This document shows positions 26,460 to 33,951 of a stretch of 34,238 nucleotides of DNA, piece after piece. Made by a program: the position numbers and the translations under genes. Location of the stretch: positions 1-34,238 of the forward strand of contig JAENIS010000017.1 of NCBI GenBank assembly GCA_016844285.1, written 5' to 3'. Position 1 is the stretch's first letter, and the number at the start of each line of letters is the position of its first letter. The notes under the pieces were generated by a model. The model was not told the origin of the DNA and did no database searches. It saw nothing but the letters and a program-made list of their open reading frames with translations. The DNA is from Dehalococcoidales bacterium (GTDB lineage Bacteria; Chloroflexota; Dehalococcoidia; Dehalococcoidales; UBA2162).

Positions 26460-27155
26460 CTACCTTCTAAAAGTAACCTCTTTTTCCGGCTTCAGATTCC
26501 CACCGGCAGCCAGGTGGGCCAGCCGCAGCGGTTCGGGTAAACGATAGCCACGGCAGCACGCCCGTACCCAGTAGACCGCCGTTTTAAGGTCGAGCTTGTG
26601 ACCGATGGAAACATAAACCGGTTTTACCCCGAGCTTGGTCCGCAAAGCTACGCCGATAGTCTCGCCTTTGTCCACTATCTCAGCATAGCTACCCGGCTCG
26701 ACTCCCGGTACCTCATGGCGGCCGCAAAGCAGGGACTTAGCACAGCCGATTGTTGGCGTATCCAGGAAGAGGCCGAGGTGACAGGCAAGACCGAAGCGCC
26801 GTGGATGAGCCAGTCCCTGACCATCCACCAGGACGACATCCGGAGTAATATTGAGCTTCTCGAAGGCAGCCAGGGTTAATGGTGACTCCCGGAAAGATAA
26901 AAGCCCGGGAATATAAGGGAAATCAAGCCTCCCTTGAACTACCTCTGTTTCGACCAGCTTGAGTTCAGGGTAGCTTAAAACCACCACCGCCCCAGTAGCC
27001 TCGGTCTGCCCTCTACCCACCGCTAAATCAACACCGGCGATAAAGCGGGGCCGGACAACCTCTGCCGTGATGGTCACCTGAGCCGCTAGCTGACGCTGCA
27101 GTGCCAGAGCCTCCGGGATACTGAGCTGCCAGCCGTGAAGTCTCTTTACTCTCAC
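26460..27155 (-). CDS. nfi: Endonuclease V (deoxyinosine 3' endonuclease)
   Basis: Endonuclease V nicks DNA 3' to deoxyinosine to start repair of deaminated adenine; some homologues also cut inosine-containing RNA. With the GTG at 27155 the protein is 231 residues. The catalytic acids are D43 (FIAGVDLAVG), E90 (IPGLLSFRESP) and D111 (VLVDGQGLAHPRRFG). A longer frame reaching 27383 would run through the promoter and has no family similarity. A near-consensus promoter places the start codon at about +1. Confidence 0.94.
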   Translation of the reverse strand: MRVKRLHGWQLSIPEALALQRQLAAQVTITAEVVRPRFIAGVDLAVGRGQTEATGAVVVLSYPELKLVETEVVQGRLDFPYIPGLLSFRESPLTLAAFEKLNITPDVVLVDGQGLAHPRRFGLACHLGLFLDTPTIGCAKSLLCGRHEVPGVEPGSYAEIVDKGETIGVALRTKLGVKPVYVSIGHKLDLKTAVYWVRACCRGYRLPEPLRLAHLAAGGNLKPEKEVTFRR

Positions 27156-27161
27156 ACTCCG

Positions 27162-27191
27162 ATTATAGCGACTCTCCCCCTCCCTTGACAA
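27162..27191 (-). promoter_or_regulatory. Promoter of nfi (leaderless)
   Basis: TTGTCA (27186-27191), an 18-nt spacer and a perfect TATAAT (27162-27167) on the minus strand. The GTG at 27155 begins 6 nt after the -10 box, where the transcript should start. Confidence 0.6.
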
Positions 27192-27199
27192 CTTCCGGA

Positions 27200-27238
27200 G
27201 AGATTGTTCACAAACCCATCGCCCTCTAATAAACAATC
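27200..27238. repeat. Minimal family A repeat (termini only)
   Basis: GAGATTGTTCACAAACCC is followed almost at once by TAATAAACAATC, giving a 39-bp element with both termini and no hairpin core. It lies between the divergent nfi and rpsP promoters. Confidence 0.6.
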
Positions 27239-27253
27239 TTTTTACAAATGCTA

Positions 27254-27283
27254 TTGACAGCCGACTATCTAATAGCGCATAAT
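27254..27283 (+). promoter_or_regulatory. Promoter of rpsP-khpA
   Basis: A perfect TTGACA (27254-27259) and CATAAT (27278-27283) with an 18-nt spacer. The ATG follows about 20 nt after the -10 box, with an AAGGGG ribosome site. Confidence 0.65.
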
Positions 27284-27304
27284 ATTCCGTAATAAGGGGT
27301 GATA

Positions 27305-27574
27305 ATGGTAAAGATAAGATTGCGCCGCGTTGGCGGCAAAAATAAACCCAGCTACCGCGTCGTGGTAGTTGACTCAAAGGCACCTCGTGACGGGGCCTTC
27401 ATCAGTATCATTGGTCACTATAATCCGCTGACCGAACCGGAAACAGTGGTCATTGATGAAGAACAAGCGTTACGCTGGCTCAAACAAGGAGCTCAGCCAA
27501 CGGCTACTGCCACCAGACTGCTCACCAAAACAGGTGTGATGGAAAAGTTCAAAACAACCAAGGAGAGTACATGA
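27305..27574 (+). CDS. rpsP: 30S ribosomal protein S16
   Basis: S16 is a small-subunit assembly protein. The 89 residues have the typical start VKIRLRRVGGKNKPSYRVVVVDSKAPRDG and the PLTEPETVVIDEEQALRWLKQGAQPT block. The ATG at 27305 has AAGGGG 5 nt upstream; a GTG at 27299 would add two residues. The stop overlaps the khpA start (ATGA). The rimM, trmD and rplS genes that often follow are absent. Confidence 0.97.
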   Translation: MVKIRLRRVGGKNKPSYRVVVVDSKAPRDGAFISIIGHYNPLTEPETVVIDEEQALRWLKQGAQPTATATRLLTKTGVMEKFKTTKEST

Positions 27575-27798
27575 AGGAACTAGTAGAGTACATCGCTAAA
27601 TCAATCGTGGATGCACCCGATGAGGTGGTAGTTACCGAAGAAGAAGACGAGCACGGCATCACCATTAAGCTCCAGGTAGCCGATAATGATAAGGGGCGAG
27701 TCATCGGTAAGCAAGGCAGGATTGCGGAAGCGATGCGCACCCTGGTCAGGGTAAAAGCGGCTAAGGCAGGCACGAGAGCGATTCTTCAGATTCTCTAA
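27571..27798 (+). CDS. khpA: KH-domain RNA-binding protein
   Basis: This 75-residue single type-II KH domain carries the GxxG RNA-binding loop as VIGKQGRIAEAMRTLV (about 44-59). Homologues (KhpA) bind RNA, often with KhpB, and affect cell-division and translation-related transcripts. The 4-nt overlap with rpsP is a widely conserved pair. Confidence 0.94.
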   Translation: MKELVEYIAKSIVDAPDEVVVTEEEDEHGITIKLQVADNDKGRVIGKQGRIAEAMRTLVRVKAAKAGTRAILQIL

Positions 27799-27901
27799 AA
27801 TAGCCCCGGTACGAAGATTTAACTCCCCAAATCCAAAGAGATTAGCTCCTCTTAGTTCAGGACAATTCTACCTATTTTTACCTCCGACTCACATAGAAGC
27901 G

Positions 27902-27969
27902 TGTCATTCTGGCGAAAGCCAGAATCCAGTTACCACCCTGCCCCTTGATTCCAGCCTACGCTGGATTGA
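27902..27969. repeat. Family C palindromic repeat
   Basis: GTCATTCTGGCGAAAGCCAG at the left and GATTCCAGCCTACGCTGG at the right form two stems. It lies between convergent khpA and the translin-like gene. Confidence 0.75.
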
Positions 27970-27977
27970 GCCGGCAG

Positions 27978-28622
27978 TCACCGGGAAGCATCATTTTCCC
28001 GCTTTTCCAGTCTGTTTTCCAGCTCTTTTTGACGTATCACCAGCGTCAGGTCACTGCGTGTTTTCTCAAGGACACCACGAACCATATCGGTAGTGCGGCG
28101 CAGCCCGCCGGTGATGGCATCGGGGAAGTCCATGGTTACCAGCACATTATAGATATCGTCCATCGCCGATAATAGCTCTTCACCCCGGGAAAGATCACCC
28201 TTCCTCATGCTGTCAAGAAGATAACGGCGCAGCTCACCGACCGCTTCACCCAGTCCATTGAGGTAGGCGGCAAGGTCGACATTCAGCTCATCCGGGTCAG
28301 GCAGTAATCTCCCGGTTACCAGCGCCAGCGTGATACTGCCCTCGGCAAACTCCTTCTGGGCATCACGCAGAAAGCCGGTGTTGCTACTTTCAAAACCACC
28401 TGCTAAAGCCTTTTCCGCTTCATCAATAAGATTGCGTGCCGACCTGAGGGACTCTTCCGCCTGCCTGAACTCCTGACGGTGCACCGCACGGATGGCATGG
28501 CTCGAGTAGCGAATAACCTCACGACAGAGAGGTAGAGCTTGTTCCCTGGCGGCATCTTTGGCAGATAAACCTAACCGGATACGTTCGGCAATCGAATCCA
28601 GTTTTTCCGTTAATCCACTCAT
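27978..28622 (-). CDS. Translin/TRAX-family protein
   Basis: This is a 214-residue all-helical protein matching the translin family (COG2178), best known from archaea and, as the C3PO complex, from eukaryotes. It shows VIRYSSHAIRAVHRQEF, then QKEFAEGSITLALV, YLNGLGEAVGELRRYLLDSM and MDFPDAITGGLRRTTDMVRG. Acidic residues at E91, E94, E126 and E130 align with the TRAX-type nuclease site (ExxE and the later GEL). RNA cleavage is therefore plausible, but untested. It overlaps thiE by 4 nt (ATGA). Confidence 0.85.
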   Translation of the reverse strand: MSGLTEKLDSIAERIRLGLSAKDAAREQALPLCREVIRYSSHAIRAVHRQEFRQAEESLRSARNLIDEAEKALAGGFESSNTGFLRDAQKEFAEGSITLALVTGRLLPDPDELNVDLAAYLNGLGEAVGELRRYLLDSMRKGDLSRGEELLSAMDDIYNVLVTMDFPDAITGGLRRTTDMVRGVLEKTRSDLTLVIRQKELENRLEKRENDASR

Positions 28623-29674
28623 TTTGGCTGTTTAAGGCTGTCCACTATTTGCCGGGAAGCTGCTTCCGGTGACCCGGCGCCCAGCACGGCAGAGATAACC
28701 GCGACGGCGTCAGCTCCGGCGGAGATAACAGCAGCCGCATTATGCTGTGTAATGCCGCCAATGGCTACCAGCGGTAAGGTGATTGCCTGCCTGACCTGGC
28801 GCAGCCTTTCCAGGCCAACAACGACGGTTGTTTCTTTAGAGGGGGTGGGGTAGATGGGACCAACGGCGATATAGTCGGCACCGTCAGACTGGGCCGCTAT
28901 CGCTTCCTCTACCGTGATTGCTGAGACGCCTAGAATCTTACCCATAGGTAGCAGTTGGCGGGACGTTTTCACCGGCAGGTCATCCTGCCCGACATGCAAG
29001 CCATCAGCATCTACAGCCAGTGCCACATCAAGGTAGTCGTTGACAATAAAAAGCACGCCGCGCTCGGTGCACAGATTCTGAAGCTCTTGAGCGATGGGTA
29101 GCAGTTCCCGCCGACTCAGCAGCTTATCGCGTAGCTGGATAGTGATAGCACCGCCGTTAATTGCCTGGTTGGCCATCTCAACATGATGACGCCCCTTCAG
29201 CGCCGGCGTGTCGATAATCACATATAGTCCGGAGATGTGCTTTAGTTTCTCCTGACCAAGTAGCCTGGCCAGCAACCGCTGCTCAAGCGTGTAAAGGCTA
29301 AAGCGAGCCTGTTTGAACTTCGCTGAGTCTAACTGGGTAATATTGCCCGGAATCTTCGCCACCTCTTCCAGAACTCGCAGCGATTCCTGTACCCGGCGGG
29401 CGTTAGCCACCACCACTAAAGGCAACTCTCTTTCTTTTTCGACAGGAGCTTTAACATCAGCCCCAACATCTCTCGCTGAGTTGCGGGATTGTAGAAGCTG
29501 CTGCTGGAACGGCCAGTCACCTTCTACCAGCTGGTGGCGCATGGTCTTTAGTTGCTGCGTCAGCACGGCATCGTTAAGGACGAACCGGGCAATATCTTCA
29601 ATGAGGCGGAGCCCTTCAGCAGTCCGGTCAAGATTGGCATCGATAATGCGTAGCGTTGCTTCCGGTAAAGTCAT
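28619..29674 (-). CDS. thiE: Thiamine-phosphate synthase with N-terminal ThiD2-like domain
   Basis: ThiE joins HMP pyrophosphate and the thiazole phosphate to give thiamine phosphate. Residues 1-140 form a helical ThiD2-like domain starting LRIIDANLDRTAEGLRLIEDIARFV, as in cyanobacterial and other fused enzymes. The TIM-barrel ThiE domain follows (GLYVIID...ITIQLRDK; NDYLDVALAVDADGLHVGQDDLP; VGPIYPTPSKE; LVAIGGI). The total of 351 residues fits the fusion type. No THI riboswitch is visible in the 88 bp upstream. The gene downstream is a translin-like protein overlapping by 4 nt. Confidence 0.95.
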   Translation of the reverse strand: MTLPEATLRIIDANLDRTAEGLRLIEDIARFVLNDAVLTQQLKTMRHQLVEGDWPFQQQLLQSRNSARDVGADVKAPVEKERELPLVVVANARRVQESLRVLEEVAKIPGNITQLDSAKFKQARFSLYTLEQRLLARLLGQEKLKHISGLYVIIDTPALKGRHHVEMANQAINGGAITIQLRDKLLSRRELLPIAQELQNLCTERGVLFIVNDYLDVALAVDADGLHVGQDDLPVKTSRQLLPMGKILGVSAITVEEAIAAQSDGADYIAVGPIYPTPSKETTVVVGLERLRQVRQAITLPLVAIGGITQHNAAAVISAGADAVAVISAVLGAGSPEAASRQIVDSLKQPK

Positions 29675-29762
29675 ACAAGCTCACTCGGGAAAAGCATTTC
29701 AAGACTAGCCTATTTTAGCACAGGCTGGCTGAGGGGTAAAGCAAGGGGTAAAAGGATTAAAG

Positions 29763-30503
29763 CTACTGGTAGCTTCTCTGTCTCAACGCTTCATACATGA
29801 CGACGGCGGCAGCCACCGAAGCATTCAGCGAGGCGATTTTCCCTTTCATCGGGATGGAGGCCAGAGAGTCGCACCTCTTCCTGACCAGGGCTGATAATCC
29901 CTGCCCCTCACCACCGATGACGATAGCGGTGGCTAATCTGAAATCGACTCTGGTATAATCAAGCTGTCCGGTCACGTCAATACCAACTACCCAGATATCA
30001 TTTTTCTTAAGTGTTTCTATCGTCTGGGAAATATTGGTTACTTTGGCTACGGGCACATACTCTACCGCGCCGGCTGAGGCCTTGATGACGGCTGGCGTCA
30101 GACCCACTGCCCTTCTTGACCGGATAATCGCCCCGTGAACACCGCTCGCCTCAGCCGTTCTCAGAATTGCCCCCAAATTATGGGGGTCTTCGATGCCATC
30201 GAGCACAACATAAAATGGTGGCTCGTTCTTTTCTTTGGGGATGGCCAATAGGTCGTCCAGTGACACGTATTCCCTGGTCACGGCATAGGCAATAACCCCT
30301 TGATGGGCATCGGTTGAGCTTACTCTATCGAGGGCTTGCCTCTCGGCATACTCCACCGTGATGCCTCTGGTTTGAGCCAGCTTCACGATGTCAGCGATAA
30401 TACCGTAGCTCGGCATGTTTCGGGCGAGCCATATTTTATCGATGCCACGACCCGACTTCAGGGCTTCGATAACCGGGTTTCGCCCGGCAATAATCCCCAC
30501 CAT
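29763..30503 (-). CDS. rlmB: TrmH-family RNA 2'-O-ribose methyltransferase (RlmB-like)
   Basis: This SPOUT-class enzyme probably methylates G2251 in 23S rRNA. The N-terminal substrate-binding domain (IAGRNPVIEALKSGRGIDKIW) precedes the trefoil-knot domain. SPOUT motifs are DGIEDPHNLGAILRTAEASG (motif 1), VIGGEGQGLS (motif 2) and IPMKGKIASLNASVAAAVVMYE (motif 3). The 246-residue length is normal. It is a single gene with no visible operon partner. Confidence 0.93.
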   Translation of the reverse strand: MVGIIAGRNPVIEALKSGRGIDKIWLARNMPSYGIIADIVKLAQTRGITVEYAERQALDRVSSTDAHQGVIAYAVTREYVSLDDLLAIPKEKNEPPFYVVLDGIEDPHNLGAILRTAEASGVHGAIIRSRRAVGLTPAVIKASAGAVEYVPVAKVTNISQTIETLKKNDIWVVGIDVTGQLDYTRVDFRLATAIVIGGEGQGLSALVRKRCDSLASIPMKGKIASLNASVAAAVVMYEALRQRSYQ

Positions 30504-30682
30504 TTGCCGACAGTATAGACCAATATCGCACCGGATTCAATCACCAGTACTGAAATTGTTTAACGCCCATTCTTATTTTTACTTCTCCTTCCCTCAAAAT
30601 AGGGAAGGGGCACAGGAGGATAGGTTGCTGAACAACCCCTTAAATGGTCCCATCCGCTGCTAGTCACTGTAGTGAAATAGTT

Positions 30683-30761
30683 ATCATTACGAGGGGTCGT
30701 TAGACCGCATGGCAATCTCAATCAATAGAAATTGCTTCGTCGCTACGCTCCTCGCGATGAC
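30683..30761. repeat. Family B palindromic repeat
   Basis: Left TCATTACGAGG and right CTCGCGATGAC with GGCAATCTC and AAATTGCTTCG arms. The flanks CTGTAGTGAAATAGTTATC (left) and GAATCAACCAGATGCAAAC (right) match the outer arms of the copies at 23204 and 5237. The gap 30504-30934 holds this copy, family A fragments (about 30590-30640) and the next promoter; I see no gene. Confidence 0.75.
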
Positions 30762-30818
30762 AGAGGAATCAACCAGATGCAAACAGAACCCCTCAAATTT
30801 CAAATGGAGAACGGTGGG

Positions 30819-30847
30819 TTGACAGTGATAGTGTGAGGACATATAAT
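30819..30847 (+). promoter_or_regulatory. Consensus promoter of the acyl-CoA/semialdehyde dehydrogenase gene
   Basis: Perfect TTGACA (30819-30824), a 17-nt spacer and perfect TATAAT (30842-30847). The leader would be about 80 nt, with AAGGAGGG before the ATG. Confidence 0.8.
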
Positions 30848-30934
30848 CCAGACGACTGAGTGATATAACTGGCCAAGCAAGACGTACAGAATAAGATAGC
30901 TTAAGGCCAAGGAATTTGAAGGAGGGAACAGGGT

Positions 30935-32428
30935 ATGGCAATCCTAGAAGAACCGATAAAAGAATTAAAGCTGATCAGGAACTATATTGACGGAGAATGG
31001 GTTGAATCCAAGGGTGAGATTATTGACGTGGTGAACCCGGCTAACGGCAAAACGATTGCCAAAGTCCCGATTTCAACCAAAGATGAGCTTGACGCAGCCG
31101 TGAAAGCGGCTCAAGCGGCTTTCCCGGATTGGCGGGCAACCACGCCGCTTGCCCGGTCGAGGTGCCTCTTCCGGTTGAAGGAGCTACTGGAGGCGCATTT
31201 TGAAGAGCTTAGCCGGATACAGACTCAAGAGCACGGCAAGACAATAGACGAATCCCGCGGAGAAACAAGGCGTGGCATTGAGAATGTCGAGGTGGCCTGC
31301 GGTATGCCGACATTAATGCAAGGCTATTTTTCCGAGGATATCGCCAGCGGTATTGACGAGTGGGTTATACCGACACCGCTCGGGGTTTTTGGCATTATCG
31401 CTCCCTTTAACTTTCCCTTCATGATTCCGCTCTGGTCAGCACCCTATGCTGTAGCTACCGGAAACTGCGTTATCGTCAAACCTTCGAGCGAAGTTCCCAT
31501 CACGCAAACACGACTGACCGAGTTGGTCGAGGAAGCTGGTTTCCCACCCGGCGTGTGGAATGTCGTCCACGGAGGAAGAACGGTGGTAAATACCATGTTA
31601 GACCATCGGGGGATTGTCGGGATAACCTTCGTCGGCTCCACGCCGACCGCCAAAGAGGTTATTTACCCCAGATGCGGCGCCACCGGCAAGAGGGTTATTG
31701 CTCAAGGTGGTGCCAAGAATTTTATGGTAGTAGCTCCAGACTGTAATGTGGAGAGAACTATCCCAGCCTTGCTGACCTCCTTTTTCGGCAATGCCGGGCA
31801 AAGATGCCTGTCCGGGGCTAATCTTATCGTTGTCGGCGAAGATGATGGTTTTTACAAGGCTTTTATCGATAAGGTGGTCGATGCCGCCGCCAGGATTAAT
31901 ATTGGTTACGGGCTGGACGAATCGGTGCAGATGGGGCCGCTGCGGGATAAAGAGAAAAAAGAGAGAATCATCGGCTATATCGATAGTGGCATAAAGGAAG
32001 GAGCCAAACTCAGGCTCGACGGCAGGAAAAAGGTGAAGATTGCGGGCAACTATCCGGATACGTGCTTCCTTGGCCCAACTATCTTCGAGAATGTTACCTC
32101 CGCTATGAAAATATGTCGTGAAGAAATCTTCGGGCCGGTAATGAGCATTATGCGGGCGAAAGACCTTGATGAAGCGATAGAGATGTGCAATGCTAGCCCG
32201 TTCGGTAACGGTAATGCTATCTTTACTTCAAGCGGTAAAAATGCTAGAGAATTCCAATACCGGATTGTCAGTGGCAACGTCGGTATCAATATTGGCATCG
32301 TTGCCCCGATGGCCTTCTTCCCTTTCAGTGGCATGAAGGATTCTTTCTTTGGCATATTGCATACCCAGGGTCGGGAAGCAGTCCGTTTCTTCACCGAAAG
32401 CAAGGTTGTCATCCAGAGATGGTTATGA
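30935..32428 (+). CDS. mmsA: CoA-acylating methylmalonate-semialdehyde dehydrogenase
   Basis: This NAD-dependent aldehyde dehydrogenase converts methylmalonate semialdehyde (from valine) or malonate semialdehyde, with CoA, to propionyl-CoA or acetyl-CoA. The 497 residues show N159 (PFNFP), KPSSEVP at 182-188, QGGAKN and catalytic C291 in GQRCLSG. The ending FFGILHTQGREAVRFFTESK is typical of this subfamily. The promoter is consensus and the ribosome site strong, so expression is likely high. A family A repeat begins within its stop codon. Confidence 0.92.
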   Translation: MAILEEPIKELKLIRNYIDGEWVESKGEIIDVVNPANGKTIAKVPISTKDELDAAVKAAQAAFPDWRATTPLARSRCLFRLKELLEAHFEELSRIQTQEHGKTIDESRGETRRGIENVEVACGMPTLMQGYFSEDIASGIDEWVIPTPLGVFGIIAPFNFPFMIPLWSAPYAVATGNCVIVKPSSEVPITQTRLTELVEEAGFPPGVWNVVHGGRTVVNTMLDHRGIVGITFVGSTPTAKEVIYPRCGATGKRVIAQGGAKNFMVVAPDCNVERTIPALLTSFFGNAGQRCLSGANLIVVGEDDGFYKAFIDKVVDAAARINIGYGLDESVQMGPLRDKEKKERIIGYIDSGIKEGAKLRLDGRKKVKIAGNYPDTCFLGPTIFENVTSAMKICREEIFGPVMSIMRAKDLDEAIEMCNASPFGNGNAIFTSSGKNAREFQYRIVSGNVGINIGIVAPMAFFPFSGMKDSFFGILHTQGREAVRFFTESKVVIQRWL

Positions 32429-32579
32429 GATTGTTTAGCAACCCATCCCCCTACCCCCTTCCCTTTGTAAGGGAAGGGGGAGTGTAGTAAGAGAGGGGCA
32501 AAGCCCCTCTCTAAAATCTCTTCCCTCTCCCCTTAATAAGGGGAGAGGGACAAATGGTGAGGAGTTAGCAAGCAATCTC
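32427..32579. repeat. Family A repeat directly after mmsA
   Basis: The ends GAGATTGTTTAGCAACCC (starting at the G of the mmsA TGA) and GGAGTTAGCAAGCAATCTC form clear terminal inverted repeats. Inside are CCCCCTTCCCTTT/AAGGGAAGGGGG, AGAGAGGGGC/GCCCCTCTCT and CCCTCTCCCC/GGGGAGAGGG hairpins. The central hairpin could serve as a terminator. Confidence 0.8.
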
Positions 32580-32608
32580 GATGGTTAAAGGTCAGGAGGT
32601 AATGCTCA

Positions 32609-33043
32609 ATGACACTGAATACTTGCTCCGAGACAATCAGCTTTGCCAGAGAGCTTGAGGAGAGCTCGGCCAGGTTTTACCAGGATTTGTCTCAGCGCTC
32701 TGACCGGGATAAGGATTTTTTCCTTTCTCTGGTCAAGGAGAACGGTAAGAATATCGTTGCCATTGAGAGAGCCTACTACGGGGTTATCAGTGATGCCATT
32801 GAGGGTTGTTTCGCCTTCAGTCTAAGCCCGGATGAGTACCGGTTTGATGCTCAGTTAGCTGCCGGCGTAAGCTACCCCGATGCTTTGACCAGGGCGGTAG
32901 AAATTGAGGAGAAGATGTCCAGGTTCTACACGGATGCTGCGGCACAGTCGAAGTCGCTGATGGCTGATGTTCCAAGGGCTTTGGCTCTGGTTGCCCGGAA
33001 AAGAAGCGACCGTCTCGCCAGGCTCAAGGCGCTTTTCAACTAA
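32609..33043 (+). CDS. Ferritin-like fold protein with missing iron ligands
   Basis: The 144 residues form a predicted four-helix bundle related to rubrerythrin-type ferritin-like proteins. Helix 1 has ELEESSARFY and helix 3 has AVEIEEKMSRFY, the usual glutamate-bearing segments. The ExxH motifs expected in helices 2 and 4 are absent (KENGKNIVAIERAY; KRSDRLARLKALF). A di-iron centre is therefore unlikely, and a non-enzymatic or other metal role is possible. AGGAGG lies 9 nt before the ATG. It lies between mmsA and an enoyl-CoA hydratase gene. Confidence 0.65.
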   Translation: MTLNTCSETISFARELEESSARFYQDLSQRSDRDKDFFLSLVKENGKNIVAIERAYYGVISDAIEGCFAFSLSPDEYRFDAQLAAGVSYPDALTRAVEIEEKMSRFYTDAAAQSKSLMADVPRALALVARKRSDRLARLKALFN

Positions 33044-33144
33044 ACCTTAGAGTTCAGGGGGAGGGGGGTGTTATCCTGCAATTGGATTAAAGTTCGGGTT
33101 GCATCAGCAAATGCTGAGAATTCATTAAGGGAGGTCTATACAGA

Positions 33145-33897
33145 ATGGTTGTTGATTACAAAAAAGAAGGCCGGATTGCTATCTTTACCATTAACCGTCC
33201 GGAGGCGATGAATGCCTTGAGTGAAGAGGTACACCGGAAACTGAACGAGGCGATGACAGACTTTCGGGATGACCCGGAGCTATGGGTGGGTATCCTGACC
33301 GGTGCCGGGGATAGGGCCTTTTCCGCTGGGCAGGACATCTCCGGGTTCCGTGCCGGGCCAACCGGTCCGCGGGTGACCGCCTATAACCTGGCGGATAAGA
33401 TATGGAAGCCCTTTATTGCTGCCATTAACGGCTATGCCCTGGGTGGCGGACTGGAACTGGCTTTAACCTGTGATATCAGGATAGCCGCAGACCATGCCCG
33501 TCTTGGCCAGCCGGAGGTCAATATCGGTTTCATGCCCGGTGGTGGCGGTACGCAGCGGTTACCCCGTTTTCTACCACGTGCCATTACCGCCGAGATGTTG
33601 CTTACCGGGCGGATGATAGATGCCCAGGAGGCACTCCGCATCGGTCTGGTAAATAGGGTGGTGCCTCTGGCCCAACTGATGCCTGCGGCGAGAGAAATCG
33701 CCGAGACTATTTGCCAGAAGGGACCCCTCGGTGTGAGAGCCACCAAGGAAGCGATGATTCGGGGCTACAGCATGCCTCTTGACGAGGGTATCAAGCTGGA
33801 ATTGGAGATGAGCGAGGCGCTGAGAAGCACCGAGGACTACATGGAGGGAGCTAAAGCCTTTGTGGAAAAGAGAAAGCCGGTCTACCGGGGGAAGTAG
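33145..33897 (+). CDS. Enoyl-CoA hydratase/isomerase (crotonase family)
   Basis: This 250-residue crotonase-fold enzyme probably hydrates a 2-enoyl-CoA in beta-oxidation or branched-chain amino acid breakdown. The oxyanion hole segments are FSAGQDISGF and NGYALGGGLELALTCD. Both catalytic glutamates of the hydratase are present (in GGGLELALTCD and LGQPEVNIGFMPGGGGTQRL), which favours hydratase over isomerase. GGGAGG precedes the ATG by 10 nt. It stands near mmsA, consistent with a shared catabolic pathway. Confidence 0.92.
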   Translation: MVVDYKKEGRIAIFTINRPEAMNALSEEVHRKLNEAMTDFRDDPELWVGILTGAGDRAFSAGQDISGFRAGPTGPRVTAYNLADKIWKPFIAAINGYALGGGLELALTCDIRIAADHARLGQPEVNIGFMPGGGGTQRLPRFLPRAITAEMLLTGRMIDAQEALRIGLVNRVVPLAQLMPAAREIAETICQKGPLGVRATKEAMIRGYSMPLDEGIKLELEMSEALRSTEDYMEGAKAFVEKRKPVYRGK

Positions 33898-33951
33898 CCT
33901 GTCCCGATAGCCAAAACCGGGTGGGATGGCCTATTATTTTAGAGGTGATGA

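Noticed and set aside
27156..27383. N-terminal extension of endonuclease V to 307 residues
   Set aside because: The extra segment crosses a strong promoter and a repeat, and the family length is about 220-230 residues.
29675..29762. THI riboswitch upstream of thiE
   Set aside because: The 88-bp gap to rlmB lacks the conserved CUGAGA core and has too little room for the fold.
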